Assembly: GCF_000204195.1 (NCBI RefSeq)
Contig: NZ_AFBG01000020.1
Coordinates: 1 to 64,000, forward strand
Length of the DNA: 64,000 nt
From: Acidovorax radicis N35
Lineage (GTDB): Bacteria; Pseudomonadota; Gammaproteobacteria; Burkholderiales; Burkholderiaceae_C
Reading direction: 5' to 3'
The position numbers and the translations under genes are program-made. Within the stretch, counting starts at the first letter, position 1, and each line of letters starts with the position of its first letter. Of the stretch, positions 6,794 through 15,115 are shown one piece after another. The notes under the pieces are model-generated. The model was given only the letters and a program-made list of their open reading frames with translations, searched no databases and was not told where the DNA came from.

Positions 6794-6940
6794 ATGCCTA
6801 ACTCGAAAAATAGCCCAGCGGCCTTTGCTGTGAAGTTGTCGGCTTTCGGTTCTTTGTTCGGAGCGCTTTGCGTGACGTTCGATCCACTGACTGCCTTCAT
6901 CCTCGCGCTGGCTGCTTCGGCAGTACTAGCAAACATTTAA
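6794..6940 (+). CDS. Small membrane protein (48 aa)
   Basis: ATG 6794 follows a strong GGGAGGG ribosome site 3-4 bases upstream. The product begins MPNSKNSPAAF, has a first hydrophobic stretch VKLSAFGSLFGALCVTF and a second LTAFILALAASAVLANI: a two-helix or hairpin membrane peptide with a short charged N-terminus. No family is recognised. Its own promoter and downstream terminator argue that it is a real monocistronic gene. Small membrane peptides near defence loci can be holin-like or toxin-like, but nothing here shows that. Confidence 0.5.
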   Translation: MPNSKNSPAAFAVKLSAFGSLFGALCVTFDPLTAFILALAASAVLANI

Positions 6941-6950
6941 GGTGTCTGGG

Positions 6951-6982
6951 ATGGCCTGTTGCGTAAGCTTCAGGCCATTTTC
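6951..6982 (+). terminator. Rho-independent terminator after the 48-aa gene
   Basis: ATGGCCTG and CAGGCCAT form an 8-bp stem with a 12-nt loop, followed by a short T run (TTTTC). Confidence 0.5.
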
Positions 6983-7560
6983 ATCCGCAAAGTGATGCGA
7001 AATTGCGAGTACGCTTCGCGATCATCAAACTGTGCTCTACAGCAAAAACAGTCTATCTCGACCAAACGCACGAGCTAGCTGGCCCAAATTAATCGACCCA
7101 ACTAATCTAGACGCCGTCGAGCCTCAAATCCGAAGCCTATTGGCAGATACATCGGCATATCGGTGGGAATCCGATCGAGGAAGCACCGTGAACTTCAAGT
7201 CGTGCTAACGACCGATTCGAGTCGGTAGCTGTCTTCCGATCGACGGAAGCCGAGTGGCTGCAACCAGCCTGAAGCCGCCGCATGGCCAAATCGCTGCCCT
7301 TCGCGTCAAGCGTTTAGGCGCGGCGCCGAGTAGAAAGATCCCGAGCTGACTGCGTACCGAACGGCCCGACTGGAAAAAATACAAGACTCAGTGAGAAACG
7401 CCCGGGAAAGTACAACACTGAAGGAATAAAAAGTACAAAGGTAGGCCCTTGGTGTTGTTCCAAGTCGTTGATTTCTCGAATTCGGCAGTACAACACTCAG
7501 CGCATATCGACAACTGCCGGGATTCAGGCGGACTATTTGCAAATTATTGAATTAACATGT
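6983..7560. other. Gene-free, AT-richer right edge of the accessory region
   Basis: No convincing gene on either strand. Base composition changes from about half GC to clearly GC-rich after about 7600, so this stretch is the likely boundary of the acquired region. It carries the TACAA repeat cluster listed separately and a small inverted repeat, CGGCAGT (7484-7490) with ACTGCCG (7514-7520). Confidence 0.5.
7380..7501. repeat. Cluster of TACAASACTSA repeats
   Basis: TACAAGACTCAG at 7380, TACAACACTGAA at 7411 and TACAACACTCAG at 7490 are close direct copies; TACAAAGG at 7434 and an inverted GGTGTTGTTCC near 7451 are weaker. Repeated short sites at an island edge resemble integrase arm sites or IS-end motifs, but no integrase gene is in view. 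Confidence 0.45.
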
Positions 7561-7782
7561 TGATTTAAAAGGTGTTTTTTGCATATTTCGAAGACGCAAT
7601 GCACTTGACTTCCTGTTGTCGGAGTCCTGGCGGTGTCGGTGGTTCCGGCACTTTGGTGCCCCGCTTTGCGATTGGTGCGACTTTTGGAACAGTCTGTTCA
7701 TGATCCAGCAATTTTCTCCCCCGCTGGCATTGCACCCCCCGCTATGGCAGACTGCATCGCCCAACGCCTTCGGGAGACGCGC

Positions 7783-8130
7783 ATGACCGAGCCGACTGCC
7801 CTTTGTGACATTCTTGTTGTCACCACCACGGTGGCCACCGAGGCGGAAGCGCGGCGGCTGGCACAGCTGGTCTTGCAGGCGCGGCTGGCAGCCTGTGTGC
7901 AGGTGGAGCCCATCACGGCTTACTTCCGCTGGCAGGGCGCCTTGCAGGAGGACCGCGAACTCCGGCTGGTCTGCAAGACCGTGCCCCGTGCGCTGCAGCC
8001 GCTGTTGGGCTTGCTGCGGGCACAGCATCCCTATGCGCTGCCGCAATTGGTGGTGCACGCGCAGCAGGGCTCTGCAGAATATGCCGACTGGGTGGATGCA
8101 CAGGTGGCCCGCGCCACGGTGCTGGCCTGA
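7783..8130 (+). CDS. cutA: CutA-type divalent-cation tolerance protein
   Basis: 115 aa from ATG 7783, with GGGAG 6 bases upstream; an upstream in-frame ATG (7744) would give an atypical extension. The family core is clear: ILVVTTTVATEAEARRLAQ, LAACVQVEPITAYFRWQG, LVCKTVPRALQPLLGLL, and HPYALPQLV. CutA proteins are small cytosolic trimers related in fold to PII; they were first linked to copper tolerance, but their true ligand is uncertain. It is the first core-genome gene after the accessory region. Confidence 0.9.
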   Translation: MTEPTALCDILVVTTTVATEAEARRLAQLVLQARLAACVQVEPITAYFRWQGALQEDRELRLVCKTVPRALQPLLGLLRAQHPYALPQLVVHAQQGSAEYADWVDAQVARATVLA

Positions 8131-8173
8131 TCGCTGGGCGTCACCCGGGTTTTTCGGGCCCTCTGACCGAGGG

Positions 8174-8191
8174 GGGGCCGCCAGCGGCCCC
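8174..8191. terminator. GC-rich hairpin between convergent genes
   Basis: GGGGCCGC and GCGGCCCC pair perfectly with a 2-base loop between cutA and the convergent downstream gene. There is no clear T run, so it is only a possible terminator. Confidence 0.3.
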
Positions 8192-8203
8192 TTGGCTTTC
8201 GGT

Positions 8204-9268
8204 CTATACGTTCAGGTCGATTTGCTGCACGGTGCCTGCGCTGCCGTTCTCTCGCAGGTAGATGCTGGTGGAGCGCACGGCGCCCAGGCTGCCGTTGTCC
8301 GCCGTGCGCAGGGCGAAGGGCGTTGCCTGGGCTCCAAGCTGTATTGCCCCCACGCCCAGTTCCTCCAGGGTTTGCAGCCTGCCCGTGCCATCCGCGTTCG
8401 GGGTCCACACGCGCAGCTGTTCGAAGACCGGGTCGGCCTCGTCGATCCAGCCATTGCCATCGCTGTCATGCCGGGCCAGCTCTGAAAAGCCGTTGCCCGT
8501 GTCGGGCCCGAAGAGTTCCAGGCCGTTGTCGATGCGTGCGTTCTGGTTGGTGTCCAGCGCCAGGTAGCCCCGGTTGCCAGCGAGCAAGGGTACCTGTTCG
8601 GTCTGCCCGTCGCCGTCCAGGTCGAAGGCAAAGCGCAGGTTTTGCAATTGGGCGGCGGTGCCGTCGAAGTTGACGACCAGCGGGTCTACCGCCACAGCGT
8701 CGCCCAGCCGCAGGCTGACCGAGGATTCCTCGCGGTAGCTGCGCTGCATGTCCAACTGCAGCGTGAACCGGATCTCCTGGCCATCGGCGGTGCGCACGGT
8801 GCCCGCCGCCGCAAACTGCGTACGCTCGGTTTCTTCCAGCACCTCGCGCTGTTCATAAATCACGCCAAAGCCCGCTCGCGGGCGGGGGGCTGCTGCCGTG
8901 CTGTTCGCTGGGGCCGGAGTGGGCGGGGTGGCCGCGGGCGCGTCGGTGGACTGCGGCCCGGCATAAATGCGGACGAGCACCCCGGTCATGCGTTCGATCA
9001 GGTCGCGGATCATGGCGAGCTGGGGCGTCAGGCCTTCGTCGGGGTCGCGCTCCGGCAGCGGTTCGACCGAGGCTGCAGCGGCATGGGTAGCATGGGCGGC
9101 ATGGGCCAGGCGGGCTGCATGGGATATCTGCAACGGTGGGGCCGGGCGGGCGGGGGATGTGCCGGTGGGGCGGTCACCCACCCACATTTCCAGGCGGCTC
9201 GTCTGGCTGTGCATGCGCGTGGCGGCATGCTGGGCCTGCATCTGCAGGGTGGACGACTCGATTTTCAT
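8204..9268 (-). CDS. Calcium-loop (EF-hand/dockerin-like) hypothetical protein
   Basis: 354 aa from ATG 9268, supported by GGAGG 6 bases upstream. The N-terminal ~130 residues are Ala/Pro/His-rich with no signal peptide. The middle (FGVIYEQREVLEETERTQFAA) leads into a region predicted to be beta-rich. The C-terminal part carries three aspartate-rich loops: FDLDGDGQTEQ, DTNQNARIDNG and DSDGNGWIDEA. The DxDxDG spacing is that of calcium-binding EF-hand or VCBS-type loops. I know similar uncharacterised proteins from related bacteria but no function. Confidence 0.6.
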   Translation of the reverse strand: MKIESSTLQMQAQHAATRMHSQTSRLEMWVGDRPTGTSPARPAPPLQISHAARLAHAAHATHAAAASVEPLPERDPDEGLTPQLAMIRDLIERMTGVLVRIYAGPQSTDAPAATPPTPAPANSTAAAPRPRAGFGVIYEQREVLEETERTQFAAAGTVRTADGQEIRFTLQLDMQRSYREESSVSLRLGDAVAVDPLVVNFDGTAAQLQNLRFAFDLDGDGQTEQVPLLAGNRGYLALDTNQNARIDNGLELFGPDTGNGFSELARHDSDGNGWIDEADPVFEQLRVWTPNADGTGRLQTLEELGVGAIQLGAQATPFALRTADNGSLGAVRSTSIYLRENGSAGTVQQIDLNV

Positions 9269-9380
9269 GGGGCACCTCCATGGTTTCCACGGAGGCTCGG
9301 CCCGGGGCTGGCTGGCGTGGCCCTTGGTTATCGGCACTTCTGGGCGGCAACTTGAAAGCAATCCCGACACCGGCGCGAGG

Positions 9381-12053
9381 TCATCCGCCAGGGGCACCCG
9401 CTGGACCCAATGCCTCCAGTGCCACCCCTTCAAAATCTTCCAGCACCATCGGCCTGCCAAACAGATAGCCCTGAAATGCCTTGCAGCCATGCGCCAGCAG
9501 AAACTGGTGGTGTGCTGCTGTTTCGACCCCCTCGGCGATCACGTCCAGGCCCAGGCTGCCAGCCAGCGCGATGATCGAGCGCGCGATGGCCGCGTCATTC
9601 GGGTCCAGCAGCACATCGCGGACAAAGCCCTGGTCGATCTTGATCTGGTCCAGCGGCAGGCGCTTGAGGTAGCTCAAGGACGAATAGCCGGTGCCAAAGT
9701 CGTCCAGCGAAAAGCCCAGACCCTGGGCCTTGAGTGCGCGCATGGTGGCGATCACGCTGTCCACGTTGTCCAGCAGCAGGCTTTCCGTCAGTTCCAGCTT
9801 GATGTGCGCCGGGTCGGCTCCGGTGCGTTGCAGCAGGGCGAGCACCTGCACCACGAAGTCTTCCTGCAGGAACTGGCGCGCACTCACGTTGATGGCCAGG
9901 CTCAGGTGGGCCAACGGTGGGTTCTGGCGCCATCGGGCCTGTTGGCGCATGGCAGTTTCCATCACCCAGTGGCCCAGAGGCAGAATCAGGCCGGATTCTT
10001 CAGCCAGGGGGATGAACTCAGACGGCGGGACCATGCCTTGCACGGGATGTTGCCAGCGCACCAGCGCCTCGGCGCCGGTCACCCGCCCCCGGTGGTCTAC
10101 CTGGGGTTGGTACAGCAGCAGAAACTGCGACTGCCGCAGGCCGTTGTGCAGTTCGGTTTCCAGCAGTGCGCGGCGGTTCACGGCCTGCTGCATGTCGGGG
10201 TCAAAAAAGCGCAGGGTGTTGCGGCCCGCGTCCTTGGCGCGGTACATGGCCATGTCGGCTTGTTTGAGCACCTCGTCCACCGAATCGCGGGGGTCGCGCA
10301 GCAGCGTCACCCCGATGCTGGCGGTGAAGTGGTGTTCGTGCCCGGCCAGTTCATAGGGTTGGCGCAGCTGGGCCAGGATCAACTCGCCCAGCGTGCGCGC
10401 CTGGGCTGCGGCTTCCGGAGGGTCATTGCTGAGGTTCTGCAGCACCACCACAAACTCGTCACCGCCCAGGCGCGCCACGGTGTCCTGCTCGCGCACGCAG
10501 CCGCGCAGGCGCAGCGCCACCTCCTTCAGCAGCAAGTCGCCCACCTCATGGCCTCGGGTGTCGTTCAGGGTCTTGAAATTGTCCAGGTCCACAAACAGCA
10601 CGGCGGTGGTCAGCCCCGATCGGGCACTGTTGGCCAGCACCTGCTGCAGCCGGTCTACCAGCAGGCGGCGGTTGGGCAGCTGCGTGAGGGCATCGTAGAA
10701 GGCCAGGTACCGTGCTTCGTCCTCGGCGGCCTTGCGGCCTGAGATGTCGATGTCGATGCAGAACATTTCTGGTGGGTGGCCGGGCACCTGGATATAGGCG
10801 TGGCTCGAGAAGACATGCACGGGCGTGCCGTCCTTGCGCCGCAGCTGCAGCTCGCCCGCCGGAATCACCTCGCCCGTGGCGAACATGTGGCGCACGTGCT
10901 CACGCACAGCGTCCCACATGGGTGGCGGGATGATGAGGTCGAGCAGGTTGCTGCCCAGCGCTTCCTCGGCCGTGTAGCCATACAGCTGTTCGGACGCCTG
11001 GTTCCAGTAGCTGGTGGTGCCGTCTGCAAGATAGCCCTGCACCGAGATGGACGGGATGTTGCGCAGCAGCGAGCGAAAGCGAAGCTCCGACTCGCGCAGC
11101 GCACTCTCTGCACGTTTGCGCTTGGTGATGTCCCGCGCCAGGAAGACCACGGCCGCCTGGCCCCCCACCCTCACGCCCAGGGGCTGGGCGCGCCCTTCAA
11201 ATTGCCGCGTGCCCGACAGCGTCTGCATCTCGTATTCCACGCTCTGCGTCTGGCCCGACAGCAAGGTATTGCGGATCAGCTCCAGAAACATGTCGGCCTG
11301 CTCTGCCGGCAGCACGTCGTGCATCCGCTTGCCCACCAGATGGGGCGGGCTGGCTGCCAGCGGGGCGTCGTCGGGCGAGAGCACTTCCACATAGCGCCCC
11401 TGGGCATCCAGCACGAGCAGCACGTCGGGAATGGCCTGGGCAATGGCCCGCAGCCGTGCCGCCGTGCCGTGCAGTGCGCGTTCGGTGGCCAGGCGTTCTT
11501 CCACATCCTGCAGCAGCAGGCCCAGCACCACCGTGGCGGGCGTGAAGGTCAGCAGAAAGGGCAGGGCCAGCGTCTGGTTGACGCGCTGGACGACCTCGGC
11601 GGGAAGCAGCTGGAACACCGCCAGGACGGCGGTGTGCACCAGCAGGCCGAACAGTGCCAGCGTCACAGGCTCCACCCCCAGGCGTCCGCGTGCGCGGCCC
11701 TCGCGGTAGACCAGGCCCAGCGCAGTGCACAGCGCAATCACCATCAGGCCCACCTCCGCCCCCGCGCCGCCCAGCCACAGGCGACCCGTGGCGGCCATGG
11801 CGGCAGCGATGCAGGCCACCAGCGGGCCACCGAACAGGCCCGCCATGCTGAGCACCACCGAGCGCGCGTCAAAGATCACACCCGGCATCAGCACCACCGG
11901 TGTGAGCATGCCCACCACGCAGATGGTGCCAAAGAGGATGCCGGAGAACACCTGCCCGGTGCGGGGATGCTGGCGCCACAGGCGGATGTTGAACCCATGC
12001 AAAAAGCACAGCGCCAACAGCAAGGCAACACCTTTGACCAGCTCAATGAACAT
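9381..12053 (-). CDS. Membrane-anchored PAS-GGDEF-EAL cyclic-di-GMP protein
   Basis: 890 aa. Residues ~1-180 hold a multi-helix membrane region resembling the LytS-type 5TM receptor. Two PAS domains follow (AIPDVLLVLDAQGRYVEVLS and IPSISVQGYLADGTTSYWN), then a diguanylate cyclase domain with the intact signature ARLGGDEFVVV, then an EAL phosphodiesterase domain with EALVRWQHP, NVSARQF, LELTESLLL and DDFGTGYSSLSYLKRLP. All key catalytic motifs of both output domains are present, so it could be bifunctional, with the sensory part choosing the direction. It lies 112 bp upstream (in minus-strand sense) of the calcium-loop gene, possibly in one unit. Confidence 0.9.
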   Translation of the reverse strand: MFIELVKGVALLLALCFLHGFNIRLWRQHPRTGQVFSGILFGTICVVGMLTPVVLMPGVIFDARSVVLSMAGLFGGPLVACIAAAMAATGRLWLGGAGAEVGLMVIALCTALGLVYREGRARGRLGVEPVTLALFGLLVHTAVLAVFQLLPAEVVQRVNQTLALPFLLTFTPATVVLGLLLQDVEERLATERALHGTAARLRAIAQAIPDVLLVLDAQGRYVEVLSPDDAPLAASPPHLVGKRMHDVLPAEQADMFLELIRNTLLSGQTQSVEYEMQTLSGTRQFEGRAQPLGVRVGGQAAVVFLARDITKRKRAESALRESELRFRSLLRNIPSISVQGYLADGTTSYWNQASEQLYGYTAEEALGSNLLDLIIPPPMWDAVREHVRHMFATGEVIPAGELQLRRKDGTPVHVFSSHAYIQVPGHPPEMFCIDIDISGRKAAEDEARYLAFYDALTQLPNRRLLVDRLQQVLANSARSGLTTAVLFVDLDNFKTLNDTRGHEVGDLLLKEVALRLRGCVREQDTVARLGGDEFVVVLQNLSNDPPEAAAQARTLGELILAQLRQPYELAGHEHHFTASIGVTLLRDPRDSVDEVLKQADMAMYRAKDAGRNTLRFFDPDMQQAVNRRALLETELHNGLRQSQFLLLYQPQVDHRGRVTGAEALVRWQHPVQGMVPPSEFIPLAEESGLILPLGHWVMETAMRQQARWRQNPPLAHLSLAINVSARQFLQEDFVVQVLALLQRTGADPAHIKLELTESLLLDNVDSVIATMRALKAQGLGFSLDDFGTGYSSLSYLKRLPLDQIKIDQGFVRDVLLDPNDAAIARSIIALAGSLGLDVIAEGVETAAHHQFLLAHGCKAFQGYLFGRPMVLEDFEGVALEALGPAGAPGG

Positions 12054-12116
12054 GGGCGTCCGTGCCTTTCCTGGGGAAAGCCCATCATGGGGGAATTGCT
12101 GCCGTTCGTAAACGTG

Positions 12117-12138
12117 AAAATGGCCCCGAGGGGGCCAT
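12117..12138 (-). terminator. Terminator of ftsY
   Basis: On the minus strand ATGGCCCC and GGGGCCAT pair around a 3-base loop and are followed by TTTTC. Confidence 0.65.
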
Positions 12139-12180
12139 GGATTACTGTCGGAAGCGGGCGGGCGCTCTTTGAACAGGTTC

Positions 12181-13620
12181 TCAGGTCAGCAGCGCCTGCG
12201 CAAACTCTCGCGCGTTGAAGGTTTCCAGGTCTTCGAGCTTTTCGCCCACGCCGATGAAATACACCGGGATCGGACGCTCCTGCGCGATGGCAGCCAGCAC
12301 GCCGCCCTTGGCGGTGCCATCGAGCTTGGTCACGATGAGGCCGGTGAGCTGCAGCGCATCATCAAACGCCCGCACCTGGGCCAGCGCGTTCTGGCCGGTG
12401 TTGCCGTCGATCACCAGCAGCACCTCGTGCGGGGCCGTGGCGTCGGCCTTGGTCACCACGCGGCGAATCTTTCGCAGCTCTTCCATCAGGTGCAGCTGCG
12501 TGGGCAGGCGCCCGGCGGTGTCCACCAGCACCACGTCCTTGCCGCGCGCCTTGCCGGCGGTCACCGCGTCAAAGCTCACGGCGGCCGGGTCGCCGCCTTC
12601 CTGGCTCACGATTTCGACCGTGTTGCGGTCGGCCCAGACACCGAGCTGCTCGCGCGCTGCCGCGCGGAAGGTGTCGGCCGCCGCCAGCAGCACGGCCGCG
12701 CCTTCGCCAGCGAGGTGTTTGGTGAGTTTTCCGATGGAGGTGGTCTTGCCCGCGCCGTTGACGCCCGCCACCATGATCACCGTAGGGGTGTGCTCGCCGA
12801 TGACCAGGGCTTTTTCGAGGGGGCGCAGCAGGTCGGTCAGCGCATCGGCCAGCAGGCCCTTGACGGCGGCGGGGTCGGTGGCCTTGGCCTCCTTCACGCG
12901 GCGCTTGAGGTCGGCCAGCAGGTGGGTGGTGGCCTTGACGCCCGTGTCGGCCATGAGCAGCGCTTCTTCCAGCTCTTCATACAGCGCATCGTCGATCTGC
13001 GTGCCGGTGAATACCGTGGTGATGCTGCTGCCCGTCTTGCGCAGGCCGGCCTTCAGGCGATCCAGCCAGCCCTTGCGTTCGGCCACGGGTTCGGGAATCG
13101 CGGGCGTCGGGACTTGAACAGCGAGGGGCGCCGGGGCTGCCGGGACAGGCGAAGACGCTACGGGCGCAGGTGGCGGGGTGAAGCTGGCAGGCGACGGGCG
13201 CACCACGGGCTGGGGCGTGGGGGCTAACTGCGTGGGCGCAGGCGTCAGCGGAGCAGGAGCGGCAACAGAAATCGGCGTTGCCACGGGCGCAGGCACCGCT
13301 GGCTCGGGCGGCTTGCTGCCAAACGGGTTGCGCAGCCAGCCAAACGCAGAGGGAGCTGGCGCGGGGGCGGGCACAACGGGTGCAGCAGGCAGGGCGGGGG
13401 GGACCACCGATGGCATGGGCGCTGGAGCGGGAGCCCATGGGGCGGGCGAGGGCGTGGCGACGGTGGGCGGGACCGGCGCGAACCCGGGCAATGGGGCCGG
13501 CGGTGTACCAGGAGGCGTGGCAGGCGTTGCAGCAGGTGCCAGCGGGGCCACTACAGGTGCGGCGGCCTCCGGTGTGGGGGCGGACTCGGGGGTGGGCTTT
13601 TTCTTGAAAAAACTGAACAT
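12181..13620 (-). CDS. ftsY: Signal recognition particle receptor FtsY
   Basis: 479 aa when started at the internal Met giving MFSFFKKK, the usual N-terminus of relatives; an upstream ATG at 13644 is also in frame, and neither has a clear ribosome site. The C-terminal NG domain is complete: P-loop GVNGAGKTTSIGKL, DTAGRLPTQ, and TKLDGTAKGG. The first ~180 residues are an unusually long Ala/Pro/Val-rich linker in place of the acidic A-domain of E. coli FtsY. The protein is a GTPase that docks SRP-ribosome complexes at the membrane. It is divergent from the M16 peptidase genes with under 30 bp between starts. Confidence 0.93.
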   Translation of the reverse strand: MFSFFKKKPTPESAPTPEAAAPVVAPLAPAATPATPPGTPPAPLPGFAPVPPTVATPSPAPWAPAPAPMPSVVPPALPAAPVVPAPAPAPSAFGWLRNPFGSKPPEPAVPAPVATPISVAAPAPLTPAPTQLAPTPQPVVRPSPASFTPPPAPVASSPVPAAPAPLAVQVPTPAIPEPVAERKGWLDRLKAGLRKTGSSITTVFTGTQIDDALYEELEEALLMADTGVKATTHLLADLKRRVKEAKATDPAAVKGLLADALTDLLRPLEKALVIGEHTPTVIMVAGVNGAGKTTSIGKLTKHLAGEGAAVLLAAADTFRAAAREQLGVWADRNTVEIVSQEGGDPAAVSFDAVTAGKARGKDVVLVDTAGRLPTQLHLMEELRKIRRVVTKADATAPHEVLLVIDGNTGQNALAQVRAFDDALQLTGLIVTKLDGTAKGGVLAAIAQERPIPVYFIGVGEKLEDLETFNAREFAQALLT

Positions 13621-13647
13621 TGGAGGGTTCTTAGAATCAGCCATTCT

Positions 13648-15093
13648 ATGAAACGCGCTTTCACCCTACTGGGCCTGCTGGCCTGCCTCTCGTCCGGGGC
13701 TGCCTTTGCGGCAACGCCTCCCGCCCCTCAACCCCCCGCTGCGCCTTCCACCACGCCGTCCGTCACGGCCTCTGGCGCGCAGCAGTTCACGCTCAAGAAC
13801 GGCATGCAGCTCATCGTGCAGCCCGACCGCCGCGCCCCCACGGCCGTGCACATGGTCTGGGTGCGGGTGGGCTCCATGGACGAAGTGGACGGCACCACGG
13901 GCGTGGCCCATGTGCTCGAACACATGCTGTTCAAGGGCACCAAGACGTTGCCGCCGGGCGAGTTCTCGCGCCGCGTGGCCGCCCTGGGCGGGCGGGAGAA
14001 CGCGTTCACCAGCCGGGACTACACAGGCTACTACCAGCAGATCCCTTCCAACCGGCTCGAAGACGTGATGAAGCTCGAATCCGACCGGTTCGCCCACAAC
14101 CACTGGCCGGATGAGGAATTCAAGAAAGAGCTGGAGGTGGTGAAGGAAGAGCGCCGCCTGCGCACCGAAGACCAGCCCCGCGCCATGCTGGCCGAGCAGC
14201 TGTTTGCCGCCACCTTCACCGCGTCGCCCTACCGCCGCCCCATCGTGGGCTGGATGAGCGACCTCGATGCCATGACGCCCAACGACGCGCGCGCCTTCTA
14301 CCGCCAGTGGTACACCCCCACCAACGCCGTGGTGGTGGTGGCCGGCGATGTGGATGTGGCCCAGGTGCGGGCGTTGGCCGAAAAGTACTACGGCAGCATT
14401 CCCGCCCATGCGCTGCCCGAGCGCAAGCCGCGCACCGAGCCCACGCAGCAGGGCCTGCGCCGCATTGCCGTCAAGGCCCCGGCCGAACAGGCCTATGTGG
14501 CGCTGGCCTTTCGCACCCCCAGCCTGGACCGCGTGGAAAACCTTACCGACACCGACCGCGACGCCCTCGCGCTGATGGTGCTGTCGGCGGTGTTCAGCGG
14601 CTACGACGGCGCCCGCCTCGACCGTGCGCTCACCCAGGGCGAGAACCGCGTGGCCGACAGCGCCAACAGCAGCGCCATGGTCACGGGGCGTGGCCCCAGC
14701 CTGTTCATGCTCAACGGCGTGCCCGCTGCAGGCAAGACGGCCCAGCAGGTGGAAGACGCCCTGCGCGCCGAGGTGGCCCGCGTGGCCCGCGATGGCGTGA
14801 GTGAGGCCGAACTCGCCCGCGTCAAGACGCAATGGATCGCCTCCACCGTGTACGAGCGAGATTCGGTGATGAACCAGGCGCAGGAACTGGGCGGCAACTG
14901 GGTGCAGGGCTTTCCGCTCGACGCCAACGAACGCCTGCTGGAGCTGCTGCGCACCGTCACGCCCGCCCAGGTGCAGGCCGTGGCTGCCAAGTATTTTGGC
15001 GACGACCAGCTCACGGTGGCCACTTTGCTGCCACAGCCCCTGGATGCCCCCCGCGCCCGCCCCACACTGCCGCCCGGCGCTGTGATCCGTTGA
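13648..15093 (+). CDS. M16 (pitrilysin) zinc peptidase, catalytic subunit
   Basis: 481 aa with a signal peptide (MKRAFTLLGLLACLSSGAAF, cleavage near AFA-AT). The inverted zinc motif H88-V-L-E91-H92 is intact, followed by the family GRENAFTSRDYTGYY segment and the downstream acidic KEERRLRTEDQPR stretch that contributes the third ligand. This is the active subunit of the paired periplasmic M16 peptidases common in betaproteobacteria. The next gene encodes the non-catalytic partner, starting 22 bp downstream. Confidence 0.9.
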   Translation: MKRAFTLLGLLACLSSGAAFAATPPAPQPPAAPSTTPSVTASGAQQFTLKNGMQLIVQPDRRAPTAVHMVWVRVGSMDEVDGTTGVAHVLEHMLFKGTKTLPPGEFSRRVAALGGRENAFTSRDYTGYYQQIPSNRLEDVMKLESDRFAHNHWPDEEFKKELEVVKEERRLRTEDQPRAMLAEQLFAATFTASPYRRPIVGWMSDLDAMTPNDARAFYRQWYTPTNAVVVVAGDVDVAQVRALAEKYYGSIPAHALPERKPRTEPTQQGLRRIAVKAPAEQAYVALAFRTPSLDRVENLTDTDRDALALMVLSAVFSGYDGARLDRALTQGENRVADSANSSAMVTGRGPSLFMLNGVPAAGKTAQQVEDALRAEVARVARDGVSEAELARVKTQWIASTVYERDSVMNQAQELGGNWVQGFPLDANERLLELLRTVTPAQVQAVAAKYFGDDQLTVATLLPQPLDAPRARPTLPPGAVIR

Positions 15094-15115
15094 ACCCGCA
15101 CTGGGGCCTTTGTAC

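Noticed and set aside
8967-12218. Long plus-strand open frames opposite the GGDEF-EAL gene
   Set aside because: They are shadows of the strongly supported minus-strand coding sequence and have low-complexity His/Gln/Ala composition.
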